Shown: one piece after another, positions 34,290-43,560 of the stretch
Layout: every line of letters starts with the position of its first letter
How positions within the stretch are numbered: the stretch's first letter is position 1
Source of the DNA: an uncultured Alphaproteobacteria bacterium
GTDB taxonomy: Bacteria > Pseudomonadota > Alphaproteobacteria > HIMB59 > GCA-002718135
Length of the DNA stretch: 64,000 nucleotides
Direction of reading: 5' to 3'
NCBI GenBank assembly: GCA_902577905.1
Contig: CACHAQ010000001.1
Span: forward strand, 62,001 to 126,000
Program-made: the position numbers and the translations under genes
Notes under the pieces: generated by a model
The model's database searches: none
Seen by the model: only the letters and a program-made list of their open reading frames with translations
What the model was told of the DNA's origin: nothing

Positions 34290-35383
34290 TAGCTAATATC
34301 CTCAAGAGGAGTATAATCAAATGGTAGTCCAAATGCTCGTGGTCCAAATAATTTTAATGCTTTTTCTGATCTCATTATTGGTGGAACTGAAACTGCCACT
34401 ATTTTTATTCTTTGTCCATATCTTAAACTATCAGTAGTAATCGGCTCTCCAGTTTCACTATCAAGAGCACAAATTAAATCTGGTACCATTGCTAACACCT
34501 TATTATCATTAAGTTTAGCATAAGAAAATTCATTTTGAAACTCGACTAATAAAGTATCTTTATCATTTAAACTTTTCAAATACATTTTTCCTCTAGTCCA
34601 CCCATTTACTGTCTCTCTTAAAAGATCATCAATTTTGCCTGTGAAGAGAAGTTTACCAACTCGAGGAGGATTACTTTTTCCCATATATTTTATAATTTCT
34701 TCAACCGGATCATTTTTATCATCTCTTGCTTTCTGTATTAAAGATCCAATTTCAAAAGAAAGTTTTATAGTATTATGAACCGAAGTTTCTCTAATTTGTT
34801 TTGCATTCATTGGATAACAAGCTACTTGACAAATACCACCCATTCTTACACAAACAGCTCTCGATAACCATTCACCTGAACTACTATTTCTAGAATTAAA
34901 AATTCCAGTTTCATAAAAATCATTAATTACAACTAATGGATTAATACTTACATCGCCAACATTATAAGTGACCATTTGTAATTCAGGAAAAGCTCTTCCC
35001 ATACCATCTGCATCTATTACTGGTAAACCTGACAATGCTCCAACAACAAGTGGTAATGTTGCATTAACACCACCTGCTTCAATAGGCATTATGGCATTAA
35101 ATTTTTTCCCTATTATCTCTTCAACTTTTTTCATTGCTTCATATGAAGTTAAACCATTTGGAGCTTTTTCCCCAAACACAGTTGGTGCCCCCATAGTTAA
35201 TACGTTGCAGGCAAATGTATCATCATCAATTTCATCTGGACTAATTATTTTTACTTTTTTTCCTTGTTCTAGTTGATGTTTTAACATTAACTTTCCAATA
35301 TAGGGATCTCCACCACCGCCTGTAGCTAAGAATGCTGTACCTCTGGCAAGATCCTCCAAGTTTGTTAAGTTTAATTCAATCAT
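34289..35383 (-). CDS. DUF917 protein, first copy (thiohydantoin-desulfurase-like family)
   Basis: A 364-residue protein of family DUF917. Conserved blocks are ARGTAFLATGGGGDPYIG at 13-30 (glycine-rich), TMGAPTVFGEKAP at about 63-75, AGGVNATLPLVVGALSGLPV at about 103-122 and IDADGMGRAFPELQMVT at about 123-139. I recall this family now being linked to S-methyl-thiohydantoin desulfurases; treat that as uncertain. It partners an HyuA-like ATPase subunit (next upstream gene) by a 1-base overlap. The second copy at 40940 is the same length and has the same partner. Confidence 0.8.
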   Translation of the reverse strand: MIELNLTNLEDLARGTAFLATGGGGDPYIGKLMLKHQLEQGKKVKIISPDEIDDDTFACNVLTMGAPTVFGEKAPNGLTSYEAMKKVEEIIGKKFNAIMPIEAGGVNATLPLVVGALSGLPVIDADGMGRAFPELQMVTYNVGDVSINPLVVINDFYETGIFNSRNSSSGEWLSRAVCVRMGGICQVACYPMNAKQIRETSVHNTIKLSFEIGSLIQKARDDKNDPVEEIIKYMGKSNPPRVGKLLFTGKIDDLLRETVNGWTRGKMYLKSLNDKDTLLVEFQNEFSYAKLNDNKVLAMVPDLICALDSETGEPITTDSLRYGQRIKIVAVSVPPIMRSEKALKLFGPRAFGLPFDYTPLEDIS

Positions 35384-36927
35384 TAAAATATGTCTCCAAC
35401 TGCCTTAGCATGTATTCTAACTGAACCAGAAGGTAGATAGCTCAAAGGTATTTCTTCTAATTCTATAATTTTAATTGTATCTTTAATTGCTCCAGCTTGA
35501 AGCGCTCTACTTATCGCATCGTTTTTAGCATTTTCAATTGATTTTTCTCTACCCATTTCAGAATATGAATAAATTTTATCAATTTCACCACCAGCTTGTG
35601 CGAGCGAAGCACCTATGGCATTAGCAACATCTGAATGATCAGGTATTAAAACTTCACTAGCACCTTTTAATTTACCATTTACTAATATACTTCCACCACC
35701 AACCAATATTACTGGTACATCATCTTTATTTAGTTTTACTCTATCAATTCCTTCTTCTATCATATTTTTAATTTTATTTTGAGATTTAGTTATTAAGTCA
35801 TTGCTTATGTGTTCTACTTTACTTTTATCTCCAAAATTAGCATCACCTGAAGCAACAGTAATATCAGAAGTTGTTAAAGTTTTACCTCCAAAAATTAAAG
35901 CTTCTTTATCTAATTTATAGCCAACTGAATCCGGTCCTACTGAAACTTGATTATTATTTTCTCTAATTATACTTCCACCTCCAAGTCCTATAGAGATTAA
36001 ATCCGGCATTCTAAAATTAGTTCTAACGCCGCCAATGTCTACAGGTATTGCAGACTCTCTAGGAAAACCCTCTTTTATAACTCCAAAATCAGTTGTTGTT
36101 CCGCCAATATCAACAACAATTGCGTTATTTTTTTTTGATAAAAAACCTGCTCCTCTCATACTATTTGTGGGACCTGAAGCAAAAGTTAGTACTGGATAGT
36201 TTTTAACTATATCGGCTGACATTAGAGTGCCATCATTCTGACTAATGTAAAATGGACTTTTAATTTTTAATTCTTTTAATGCATCTTTAAAAGATGAAAT
36301 AACTTTATCGGCAAGTTTTCCTAAAGAAGAATTCATAATAGTTGCATTTTCTCTTTCTACAAATCCTACTCTTCCTATTCTATGAGACATTGTAATAATT
36401 GCATCCGGATTATGTTCTTTAATAATTTTAGTTGTATCTATTTCTTGTTGCTCATTAATTGGAGAGAAAACACAAGAAATTGAAATATACTTTAGGTTTT
36501 TATTTTTAATATCTTTTGCAACTTTAGTTATTTCTTCAGCTGTCCAATCACCAAGTAATCTTCCATCAAATTCATATCCCCCATTTACAATCCAAAAATT
36601 TTCTCCAATTATTTTTCTTAAATTATCTGAAAAATCTATACAGGGTGGAACACTCACTGTGGCTGGATAACCCAATCTTACTACAGCTACTTGTTCTAAT
36701 CTTTTGTTTTCAACAAATGCATTTGTGAATTGAGTAGTGCCAATCATCACTGACTCAATATTTTTTGTATCAATATTATTTCTATTTAATATTGTTGAAA
36801 CTGCATTAATTATACCTAAACCAGGTTCTTCTGTTGTTGCAGATTTATAACCATCAACAACTTCTTTACCTTGCATTAATACAGCATCAGTATTAGTACC
36901 ACCTACATCAACCCCAATACGAAACAT
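35383..36927 (-). CDS. hydantoinase/oxoprolinase A-like subunit, first copy
   Basis: A 514-residue protein of the HyuA/oxoprolinase family (ASKHA-like ATPase). The phosphate-1 loop is FRIGVDVGGTNTDAVLM (2-18), the second is AIVVDIGGTTTDFGVI at about 270-285, and LTFASGPTNSMRGAGF lies at about 250-265. The shorter length (about 510 versus 650-700 for oxoprolinase-type HyuA) is typical of the subgroup that pairs with DUF917. The family couples ATP use to ring opening of hydantoins or oxoproline. It is the first gene of the minus arm, 246 bases from the divergent SBP gene. Confidence 0.85.
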   Translation of the reverse strand: MFRIGVDVGGTNTDAVLMQGKEVVDGYKSATTEEPGLGIINAVSTILNRNNIDTKNIESVMIGTTQFTNAFVENKRLEQVAVVRLGYPATVSVPPCIDFSDNLRKIIGENFWIVNGGYEFDGRLLGDWTAEEITKVAKDIKNKNLKYISISCVFSPINEQQEIDTTKIIKEHNPDAIITMSHRIGRVGFVERENATIMNSSLGKLADKVISSFKDALKELKIKSPFYISQNDGTLMSADIVKNYPVLTFASGPTNSMRGAGFLSKKNNAIVVDIGGTTTDFGVIKEGFPRESAIPVDIGGVRTNFRMPDLISIGLGGGSIIRENNNQVSVGPDSVGYKLDKEALIFGGKTLTTSDITVASGDANFGDKSKVEHISNDLITKSQNKIKNMIEEGIDRVKLNKDDVPVILVGGGSILVNGKLKGASEVLIPDHSDVANAIGASLAQAGGEIDKIYSYSEMGREKSIENAKNDAISRALQAGAIKDTIKIIELEEIPLSYLPSGSVRIHAKAVGDIF

Positions 36928-37048
36928 ATATTTTTACATTATTTAAAAATTTTAAAGTATCAATCAATAAATTTTTTAGAATTTATGGATAACTTACTTA
37001 TGTAATTAAAACATAATAAATATCTGTTTTAGTACTTTATCCATTTTG

Positions 37049-37091
37049 CAATTTGTTATTAAAAAATGATGATTTATTTAATAACAATTTG
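37049..37091. promoter_or_regulatory. 15-bp palindrome in the divergent promoter region of the hydantoin-like island
   Basis: Arms CAATTTGTTATTAAA (37049-37063) and TTTAATAACAATTTG (37077-37091) pair at 14 of 15 positions with a 13-nt loop. Further out, ATGGATAA (36984-36991) and TTATCCAT (37038-37045) also form an inverted pair. Between divergent starts 36927 and 37174, such palindromes are good candidates for a regulator that controls both arms. No regulator gene is in the island. The rest of 36928-37173 is AT-rich without an ORF. Confidence 0.45.
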
Positions 37092-37173
37092 AAAATTTCT
37101 TTTAAATTAGCATTATTTAGTTGCAATTTATTGTTGTTGTATTAGGTTTTATCAAAACTTATTAGGAGGCATT

Positions 37174-38292
37174 ATGTCAAAAAAAAATAAGGTAAATAAT
37201 AGCAGAAGAAAATTTATTAAAGATACTGCTATTTTGACTGCTGCTGCCTCTACTTTACCATTATTTAATATTAATCATGCATGGTCTCAAGATGTTGTTT
37301 TTGATGGAGAACCTTTTGATGCTGGTGGTGCTGAATTAAAACTTGGTGAATGGGGTGGTTTCTGGGAAGAATTCATGCGTGAAGCATTTATCAATGATTT
37401 TGAAAAAAGATACAATTGTAAAATATCTTACGATGGTGCTTGGCCTTGGTTCCCTAAATTTATAGCTAGTGGTGATAAAAATCCAGCTTACGATATATGT
37501 AACTGGAATATTCCCGAAATGGTTAAAACTGCAAGAGCTGGTGATTTCTTTATGTCGCCAGATGAAATTGCATCAGCAATTCCTAACGGAGCGAATGTAT
37601 GGGATTTTGCTAAAGATACTGGTGTTGGTCTAACTTGGGCATTTGGACAATATGCTTATGTATACAGAAGTGACCTAGTTGATCCACCAATTACAGATTT
37701 TAAACAGTTCTGGGATAAAAAATTTGATGGAATGAGAGGTACTTACATAACTTCAAATACTCTTCAAATGGTATTTTTCCTTGCTTCATGTCAAGCATTT
37801 GGAAAAGATGCATATGATCTTGAAGCTGGATATCAGGCAATGAGAGATGCTATGCCAGCTAAAATTTCTGATTTTACTGGAAATATGCAAACTCTTGTAG
37901 AAAGAGGAGAGGTTCAAATTGGTGTTCAATGGGAAGGAGAATGTTATCTTCAAATGGATAAAGGTATTCCAGTAGATAACTTTATCTGGCAACACCAGAA
38001 ACCATTATTAACTCAAACTCATACAGTAAGTAAATATTCTGATCCTGTTCAAAAGAAATTAGCTTTAGCTTATGTTAATGAAAAGCTAGATCCTAAATTT
38101 ATGAATAAAGCAGGAGAGACGTTTTATTTACGTCCAACAATTAAGAATGCAGAACTTCCAGAGCTTCTAACTTCTAAAGGTGTAAAAAATGATGCTAATG
38201 CATTAGATGGTTTACATACACCTGATTGGAATTTCTATTTAGAAAATGAAGATGATATTGTTGAAACTGTAAATGAAATATTTACTAGTTAA
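37174..38292 (+). CDS. ABC transporter substrate-binding protein, PotD-like, Tat-type signal
   Basis: A 372-residue binding protein. The N-terminus has a twin-arginine motif, NSRRKFIKDTAIL (9-21), then a hydrophobic AAASTLPLF and cleavage near HAWSQ, so export is probably by Tat. The mature part is a spermidine/putrescine-type fold (WGGFWEEFMREAFINDFEKR at about 54-73, YDICNWNIPEM, VGLTWAFGQYAYVYRSD at about 151-167). The ribosome site TTAGGAGGCATT is strong. A 12-bp hairpin follows the stop. It opens the plus arm of the island. Confidence 0.9.
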   Translation: MSKKNKVNNSRRKFIKDTAILTAAASTLPLFNINHAWSQDVVFDGEPFDAGGAELKLGEWGGFWEEFMREAFINDFEKRYNCKISYDGAWPWFPKFIASGDKNPAYDICNWNIPEMVKTARAGDFFMSPDEIASAIPNGANVWDFAKDTGVGLTWAFGQYAYVYRSDLVDPPITDFKQFWDKKFDGMRGTYITSNTLQMVFFLASCQAFGKDAYDLEAGYQAMRDAMPAKISDFTGNMQTLVERGEVQIGVQWEGECYLQMDKGIPVDNFIWQHQKPLLTQTHTVSKYSDPVQKKLALAYVNEKLDPKFMNKAGETFYLRPTIKNAELPELLTSKGVKNDANALDGLHTPDWNFYLENEDDIVETVNEIFTS

Positions 38293-38303
38293 TTAATATA
38301 TTT

Positions 38304-38330
38304 AACCAGCTACTTAATAAGTAGCTGGTT
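38304..38330 (+). terminator. strong hairpin between SBP and ATPase genes
   Basis: A perfect 12-bp stem AACCAGCTACTT / AAGTAGCTGGTT with loop AAT, followed by TATTTTATAT, 12 bases past the SBP stop and 8 bases before the ATPase ATG. The weak U-tract suggests partial termination or 3'-end protection, giving excess binding protein over the downstream operon. Confidence 0.65.
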
Positions 38331-38338
38331 TATTTTAT

Positions 38339-39394
38339 ATGTTTGATGTTCAAATAAATAAACTAACAAAAAAGTTTGAAGATAATGTAGCTGTTAACGG
38401 CATTGATTTTAAAATTAATTCTGGAGAGTTTTTTTCAATTTTAGGCCCATCTGGTTGTGGTAAAACAACAACATTAAGAATGATTGCTGGCTTTGTAATG
38501 CCGACAGCTGGTGAAATTTTCATAGGTAATAATGACATTACATTCCAAGCTCCAGAAAAAAGAAATATTGGTTTTGTTTTTCAAAATTATGCAATTTTTC
38601 CTCATATGAATGTTTTTGAAAATATTTCTTTTGGATTAAAAATGAGAAATATCGATCAGAAACAAATTAATGAGAAGGTTAAAATAGCTTTAGAACAAGT
38701 AAATTTAATTGGATACGAAACTAGATATCAGAGAGAATTATCTGGTGGTGAGCAACAAAGGGTAGCATTAGCCAGGGTCCTTGTCACTGAACCTCAAATA
38801 TTATTATTAGATGAACCTTTAAGTGCTTTAGATAAGAAGCTTAGAGAAGAAATGAAGATTTGGATTAAAGAACTTCAGAAAAAATTAAAAATTACTACGG
38901 TATATGTAACACATGATCAATCAGAAGCTTTAACTATGTCAGATAGAATAGCAATTATGAATAAAGGTAATATTTCACAAATTGGAACTCCTGACGATAT
39001 TTATGAAAAACCTCAAAATACTTTTGTTGCAGACTTTATTGGAACTTCAAACTTTATTAATTTAAAACTTATAAATAGTTCAAGTGGTAAATCAAAAGTG
39101 TCTTTTTCAGATATAGAATTTGAAATTGATGGTGACTTTAATGATAATTTTAAATGCATATTAAGACCTGAACATTTATTTATAAATCCGACAAATAAGA
39201 GTGAATTAGTTTCAGTAAATGCTAGAATAAAAATAATTTCTTATCAAGGATCTTTAATCAAATATATAGTTGAGGTTAATGAACAAACCTTAACAGCTGA
39301 ATTTTCAAATAGTATGAATTTAAATAGATTAAAAGAAGGTGACAATGTAACAGTTGGGTTTAAACCAAATAGCCTTGTAATAATAAAGGATTAA
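38339..39394 (+). CDS. ABC transporter ATP-binding protein, PotA-like
   Basis: A 351-residue ATPase with a C-terminal TOBE-like domain. Walker A GPSGCGKTT is at about 37-45, the signature LSGGEQQRVALAR at about 134-146, Walker B ILLLDEPLSALD at about 154-165, and the H-loop VYVTHDQ at about 188-194. The C-terminal third (about 245-351) matches the PotA/CysA regulatory domain. It energises the PotB/PotC-type permeases on the opposite strand. The stop is 2 bases before the second HyuA-like gene. Confidence 0.9.
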   Translation: MFDVQINKLTKKFEDNVAVNGIDFKINSGEFFSILGPSGCGKTTTLRMIAGFVMPTAGEIFIGNNDITFQAPEKRNIGFVFQNYAIFPHMNVFENISFGLKMRNIDQKQINEKVKIALEQVNLIGYETRYQRELSGGEQQRVALARVLVTEPQILLLDEPLSALDKKLREEMKIWIKELQKKLKITTVYVTHDQSEALTMSDRIAIMNKGNISQIGTPDDIYEKPQNTFVADFIGTSNFINLKLINSSSGKSKVSFSDIEFEIDGDFNDNFKCILRPEHLFINPTNKSELVSVNARIKIISYQGSLIKYIVEVNEQTLTAEFSNSMNLNRLKEGDNVTVGFKPNSLVIIKD

Positions 39395-39396
39395 AT

Positions 39397-40938
39397 ATGC
39401 AAATTGGAGTTGATGTAGGAGGAACAAATACAGATGGAGTTATCTTATCTGAAGGCAAAGTTTTAGTATCTGAAAAAACGACAACTACAGAAGATGTAGG
39501 TGATGGTGTCTTTAATATTATTAAAACTGTTTTAACTAAAGGCAATATTTCTCCAGATAAAATTTCTAGTGTAATGATAGGCACTACTCATTTTACAAAT
39601 GCTCTTGTTGAAAGAAAAAAATTACAAAAAATAGCAGCTATAAGATTATCATTACCCGCCGCAGATAGTCTTGAACAAATGATAGGATGGCCATCAGATT
39701 TGATTGATAATATTAATCCCATAAAATACTTCGCTAAAGGTGGTTATGAGGTGGATGGTAGGGAAATATCTAAGTTAGATAAAGATGAGATAAAAAAAAT
39801 TACTGAAGAAATAGCAAATAAAAATTATAAAAATATTGCAATTAATTCTGTGTATTCGCCTCTAAATTCTGAAATGGAACTAGAAGCAAATGAAATTATT
39901 AAAAATATTATTCCAGATGCTAATATATCTTTATCCCATTCAATTGGTAAGGTTGGTTTAATTGAAAGAGAAAACGCAACTATTATTAATGCAGCATTAG
40001 CAAATTTAGCAGTTGAGATTGTTGAATCTTTTAAAAATGCTCTTAAAAAACTTAATATTGATGCACCACTTTATATCAGTCAAAACGATGGCACACTTAT
40101 GAGACCGGATAAAGTTAAACAGTATCCAGTTTTAACATTTGCATGTGGACCGACAAATAGTATGCGTGGAGCAGCTTATTTATCAGGAATTCAGGACTCA
40201 ATTATTGTAGATATTGGTGGTACTACATCAGATGTTGGATACATTAAAGCTGGTTTTCCAAGACAGTCTGCAATAGCTACGGATGTTGGTGGTGTTAGAA
40301 CAAACTTTAGAATGCCGGATATAATTTCTATAGGTCTTGGAGGAGGGTCATTAATCAGAGACAATGGTAACAAGGTTGGTCCTGATAGTGTTGGATATAG
40401 ATTAACAGAAAAGGCATTAGTTTTTGGAGGAGATACATTAACAGCAACTGACATAGCGGTTAAACATTATGATTTAGATATTGGTGATAAATCTCTTTTA
40501 AATAAACTTGATGATAGTACAGTCAAAAACGCAAAACAAGAAATTACAAGATTATTAGAGGAGGCAGTAGATAAAATGAAAACTAGTGCTGAAAATGTAC
40601 CTGCAGTTTTTGTTGGAGGTGGTACAATTCTTAATAAAGAAAATCTTAATGGAATATCTGAATTGGTTATTCCTGATAATTTTGCTGTTGCGAATGCAGT
40701 AGGTGCAGCACTTGGACAAGTAAGTGGAGAAGTTGATCGAGTTTTTCATTATGAAAAATTAGGTAGAGAAAAAACTATTGAACAAGCATCTAATGAAGCT
40801 AAACAACTTGCAAAAGAAGCTGGTGCGAAAGAGAGTTCAATTGAGATAAATGAAATAAATGAAAACCCTCTAGCTTATTTACCTGGTAAATCTGTTAGAC
40901 TGCAAATTAAAGCAATTGGCGATTTGGAGAATTATTAA
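39397..40938 (+). CDS. hydantoinase/oxoprolinase A-like subunit, second copy
   Basis: A 513-residue paralogue of the 35383 gene. Matching landmarks are IGVDVGGTNTDGVIL (3-17), LTFACGPTNSMRGAAYLSG at about 247-265 and IVDIGGTTSDVGYIKAGFPR at about 270-289. The pair differs by one residue in length and keeps all glycine loops, so both copies are probably functional. It sits in the order ATPase, HyuA, DUF917, racemase, racemase, with 1-2 base gaps. Two copies in one island suggest two related substrates or a heteromer. Confidence 0.85.
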   Translation: MQIGVDVGGTNTDGVILSEGKVLVSEKTTTTEDVGDGVFNIIKTVLTKGNISPDKISSVMIGTTHFTNALVERKKLQKIAAIRLSLPAADSLEQMIGWPSDLIDNINPIKYFAKGGYEVDGREISKLDKDEIKKITEEIANKNYKNIAINSVYSPLNSEMELEANEIIKNIIPDANISLSHSIGKVGLIERENATIINAALANLAVEIVESFKNALKKLNIDAPLYISQNDGTLMRPDKVKQYPVLTFACGPTNSMRGAAYLSGIQDSIIVDIGGTTSDVGYIKAGFPRQSAIATDVGGVRTNFRMPDIISIGLGGGSLIRDNGNKVGPDSVGYRLTEKALVFGGDTLTATDIAVKHYDLDIGDKSLLNKLDDSTVKNAKQEITRLLEEAVDKMKTSAENVPAVFVGGGTILNKENLNGISELVIPDNFAVANAVGAALGQVSGEVDRVFHYEKLGREKTIEQASNEAKQLAKEAGAKESSIEINEINENPLAYLPGKSVRLQIKAIGDLENY

Positions 40939-40939
40939 T

Positions 40940-42034
40940 ATGGATAAATTAACTTTAGATAAAATAGATGATTTTTTAAGAGGAACTGCTTTTTTAGGTA
41001 CTGGTGGAGGAGGTAATCCATACGTTGGTGGTTTAATGCTGCGACAAGAACTTGAAAAAGGTTTTGAACCTAAATTAATTAAAGGTGATGAAGTGGGTGA
41101 TGATGATTTGATTTTGCCTATTGCAAACATGGGCGCACCTACTGTTTTAGTTGAAAAACTTCCAAATGCAAAATCAGCTGTGAAAGCTCTAAGAAAAATG
41201 GAAGAGCTAATGGGTAAAAAAGCTACAGCCTTAATTGCAGCTGAAGCTGGCGGTATAAATGGAACTTTACCATTTATAGTAAGTGCTTACACTGGATTAC
41301 CTGTTATTGATGCTGATGGCATGGGAAGAGCTTTTCCTGAGTTGCAGATGTGTACATTTGGAGTTTATGGAGTAAATTGCTCTCCTGTAATTGTAAGAGA
41401 TGAAAAAGATAATGAAATGGTTGTTGATGCAGAAAATAACCATGCTTCTGAAATGTTTGCTAGAGTTATATGTATGCAAATGGGAACAAAATCAGAAATT
41501 TGTTTGTATCCAATGACTGGAAAACAAATGAAAGAAACATCTGTTCATCATACTGTTACATTAGCTTATGAAATTGGTAAATCTATTGGGGATGCAAGAG
41601 TTAAAGGAACTGATCCTTTAGAAGGAATAGTGGATTATTTTAAAAATAGTTTTGATAAAAGATTTTGTAAGTTACTCTTTCAAGGAAAAGTTACGGATTT
41701 ACTTAGAGAAACTACAGATGGCTGGGCACGAGGTGAAGTAAAGATTACTTCTTTAACTGATCCAAATGACAGTATTCTGGTTAAATTGCAAAATGAATTT
41801 CTTATTGCCTTAAAAGATGGTAAGCCATTAGCAATGGTACCTGACTTGATTTGCTTAGTAGATTTAGAAAATGCTGAACCAATAACTGCAGAAGATGTTA
41901 GATATGGACAAAGAGTAAATGTAATAGGCGTAAGTACACCACCTAATATGAGAACGAAGGCAGCACTTGATACATTTGGCCCTGTTCCATTTAAAGTTTA
42001 TGATAAATTTATTCCTATAGAGGAAATAAAATGA
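40940..42034 (+). CDS. DUF917 protein, second copy
   Basis: A 364-residue protein from ATG 40940; an upstream TTG frame at 40916 is rejected because it overlaps HyuA and breaks the family N-terminus. It has the same length as the first copy. Blocks are DFLRGTAFLGTGGGGNPYVG near 10-29, MGAPTVLVEKLP, EAGGINGTLPFIVSAYTGLP and VIDADGMGRAFPELQMCTFG. The glycine-rich segment and DADGMGRAFPE are kept in both copies. The stop overlaps the first racemase gene by 4 bases. Confidence 0.8.
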   Translation: MDKLTLDKIDDFLRGTAFLGTGGGGNPYVGGLMLRQELEKGFEPKLIKGDEVGDDDLILPIANMGAPTVLVEKLPNAKSAVKALRKMEELMGKKATALIAAEAGGINGTLPFIVSAYTGLPVIDADGMGRAFPELQMCTFGVYGVNCSPVIVRDEKDNEMVVDAENNHASEMFARVICMQMGTKSEICLYPMTGKQMKETSVHHTVTLAYEIGKSIGDARVKGTDPLEGIVDYFKNSFDKRFCKLLFQGKVTDLLRETTDGWARGEVKITSLTDPNDSILVKLQNEFLIALKDGKPLAMVPDLICLVDLENAEPITAEDVRYGQRVNVIGVSTPPNMRTKAALDTFGPVPFKVYDKFIPIEEIK

Positions 42035-42789
42035 GAAATGCAATTAATGTTAGGGTTGTGTCACCTATAACCACTAAAGGTTTTAGAAAAGATAGTGATT
42101 TTGATACAATAAGAAATTCAGATTTAAATATTAGTCATTCTCAAATTGAAATTGGTCCTGCGTCAATAGAAACTGAATTTGATGAAGCTATGTGCCAACC
42201 TGATACAATATTAAAAATTATTGATGCAGAAAATGAAGGTTGTGATGCAGCGGTTATAGATTGTATGGGAGATCCTGGGCTTAAAGGTGCTAGAGAATGT
42301 GTATCTATTCCTGTTGTAGGTCCTTGTGAAACAGCTATGCATTATGCAAGCATGTTAGGTCATAAATTTACAGTATTGACTGTTTTAGAAAGAACAAAAC
42401 CATTAATTGAAAATTTATCAAAAATTTATGGTGTTTCATCAAAACTAGCTTCTGCAACTTCTGTTGATATACCTGTCTTAGAACTTGAAAAAGATTTAAA
42501 TTACACACTTAAGCAAATGACAAATAAAGCAATTCAAACAATAGAAAAAGATAATGCAGATGTAATAATCTTTGGTTGTACTGGTATGCTAGGTTGTGCA
42601 GATACAATTGAAAATAACTTAAAAGAAAAAGGTTACAATGTTCCTGTTATTGATCCAATACCGTTAGCAGTTAATTCAGCTTATGTATTGGCTAAATTGA
42701 AACTATCACAAAGTAAAAAATGTTATCCATACCCACCAGAAAAAGGAATGGTTGGTTTTGAAAAACCAAAATTAAAAGCTGTTAATTAA
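42031..42789 (+). CDS. Asp/Glu/hydantoin racemase, copy 1
   Basis: A 252-residue protein of the aspartate/glutamate/hydantoin racemase superfamily. The two cysteines that act as acid and base are C78 (AAVIDCMGDPG) and C183 (IIFGCTGMLGC). Hydantoin racemases interconvert D- and L-5-substituted hydantoins so that both isomers can be opened. It is coupled to the DUF917 gene (4-base overlap) and followed at 14 bases by a near-copy with long identical DNA tracts. Confidence 0.85.
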   Translation: MRNAINVRVVSPITTKGFRKDSDFDTIRNSDLNISHSQIEIGPASIETEFDEAMCQPDTILKIIDAENEGCDAAVIDCMGDPGLKGARECVSIPVVGPCETAMHYASMLGHKFTVLTVLERTKPLIENLSKIYGVSSKLASATSVDIPVLELEKDLNYTLKQMTNKAIQTIEKDNADVIIFGCTGMLGCADTIENNLKEKGYNVPVIDPIPLAVNSAYVLAKLKLSQSKKCYPYPPEKGMVGFEKPKLKAVN

Positions 42790-42803
42790 AGAGAGGTAAT
42801 ACA

Positions 42804-43556
42804 ATGACTATTCATGTTAAACTTATTCAACCAATTACAACACATGGGATTAGAAAAGATGATCATCTCAGCTCAATGAAATTAGATGATTTAAAAGTTA
42901 CTGCAAAAGGAATTGATATTGGACCAAACTCAATTGAATGTGAGTATGAAGAAGCAATGTCTCAACCTGATACAATATTAAAAATTATTGATGCAGAAAA
43001 TGAAGGTTGTGATGCAGCGGTTATAGATTGTATGGGAGATCCTGGGCTTAAAGGTGCTAGAGAATGTGTATCTATTCCTGTTGTAGGTCCTTGTGAAACA
43101 GCTATGCATTATGCAAGCATGTTAGGTCATAAATTTACAGTAGTAACGGTATTAGAAAGATTAATACCACAGTTTGAAAACCAATCTTTGTTATATGGCG
43201 TTCCATCTAAGCTTGCTAGTGTTAAAGCAGTTGATATACCTGTCTTAGAACTAGAAAATGATTTAAACGAAACTGTGAATCAATTAAAAATTAAATCTGT
43301 TGAGGCTATTAAAGAAAATAATGCAGATGTAATAATCTTTGGTTGTACTGGTCTTTTTGGTTGCGCTGAAGCATTACAAAATAAACTTAAAGAAGATGGA
43401 TACAATGTTCCTGTTATTGATCCAATACCGTTAGCAGTTAATTCAGCTTATGTATTGGCTAAATTGAAACTATCACAAAGTAAAAAATGTTATCCATACC
43501 CACCAGAAAAAGGAATGGTTGGTTTTGAAAAACCAAAATTAAAAATAGCAAATTAA
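42804..43556 (+). CDS. Asp/Glu/hydantoin racemase, copy 2
   Basis: A 250-residue paralogue of the preceding gene. The catalytic cysteines C76 and C181 are at the positions used by characterised hydantoin racemases. Three blocks are identical in DNA to copy 1 at a constant offset of 767 bases (180, 35 and 144 bp), separated by segments differing at many sites, in which active-site neighbours such as FGCTGLFGC versus FGCTGMLGC change. This looks like tandem duplication followed by gene conversion. A strong GAGAGGTAAT-type ribosome site is present. Confidence 0.85.
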   Translation: MTIHVKLIQPITTHGIRKDDHLSSMKLDDLKVTAKGIDIGPNSIECEYEEAMSQPDTILKIIDAENEGCDAAVIDCMGDPGLKGARECVSIPVVGPCETAMHYASMLGHKFTVVTVLERLIPQFENQSLLYGVPSKLASVKAVDIPVLELENDLNETVNQLKIKSVEAIKENNADVIIFGCTGLFGCAEALQNKLKEDGYNVPVIDPIPLAVNSAYVLAKLKLSQSKKCYPYPPEKGMVGFEKPKLKIAN

Positions 43557-43560
43557 CTTT

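Noticed and set aside
40916-40939. Extended DUF917 start
   Set aside because: TTG frame overlaps HyuA; ATG 40940 gives a 364-residue protein equal to the paralogue.
42196-43544. Assembly artefact as the cause of identical racemase tracts
   Set aside because: Diverged segments between tracts and constant 767-base offset argue for real mosaic genes, though read-level confirmation would settle it.
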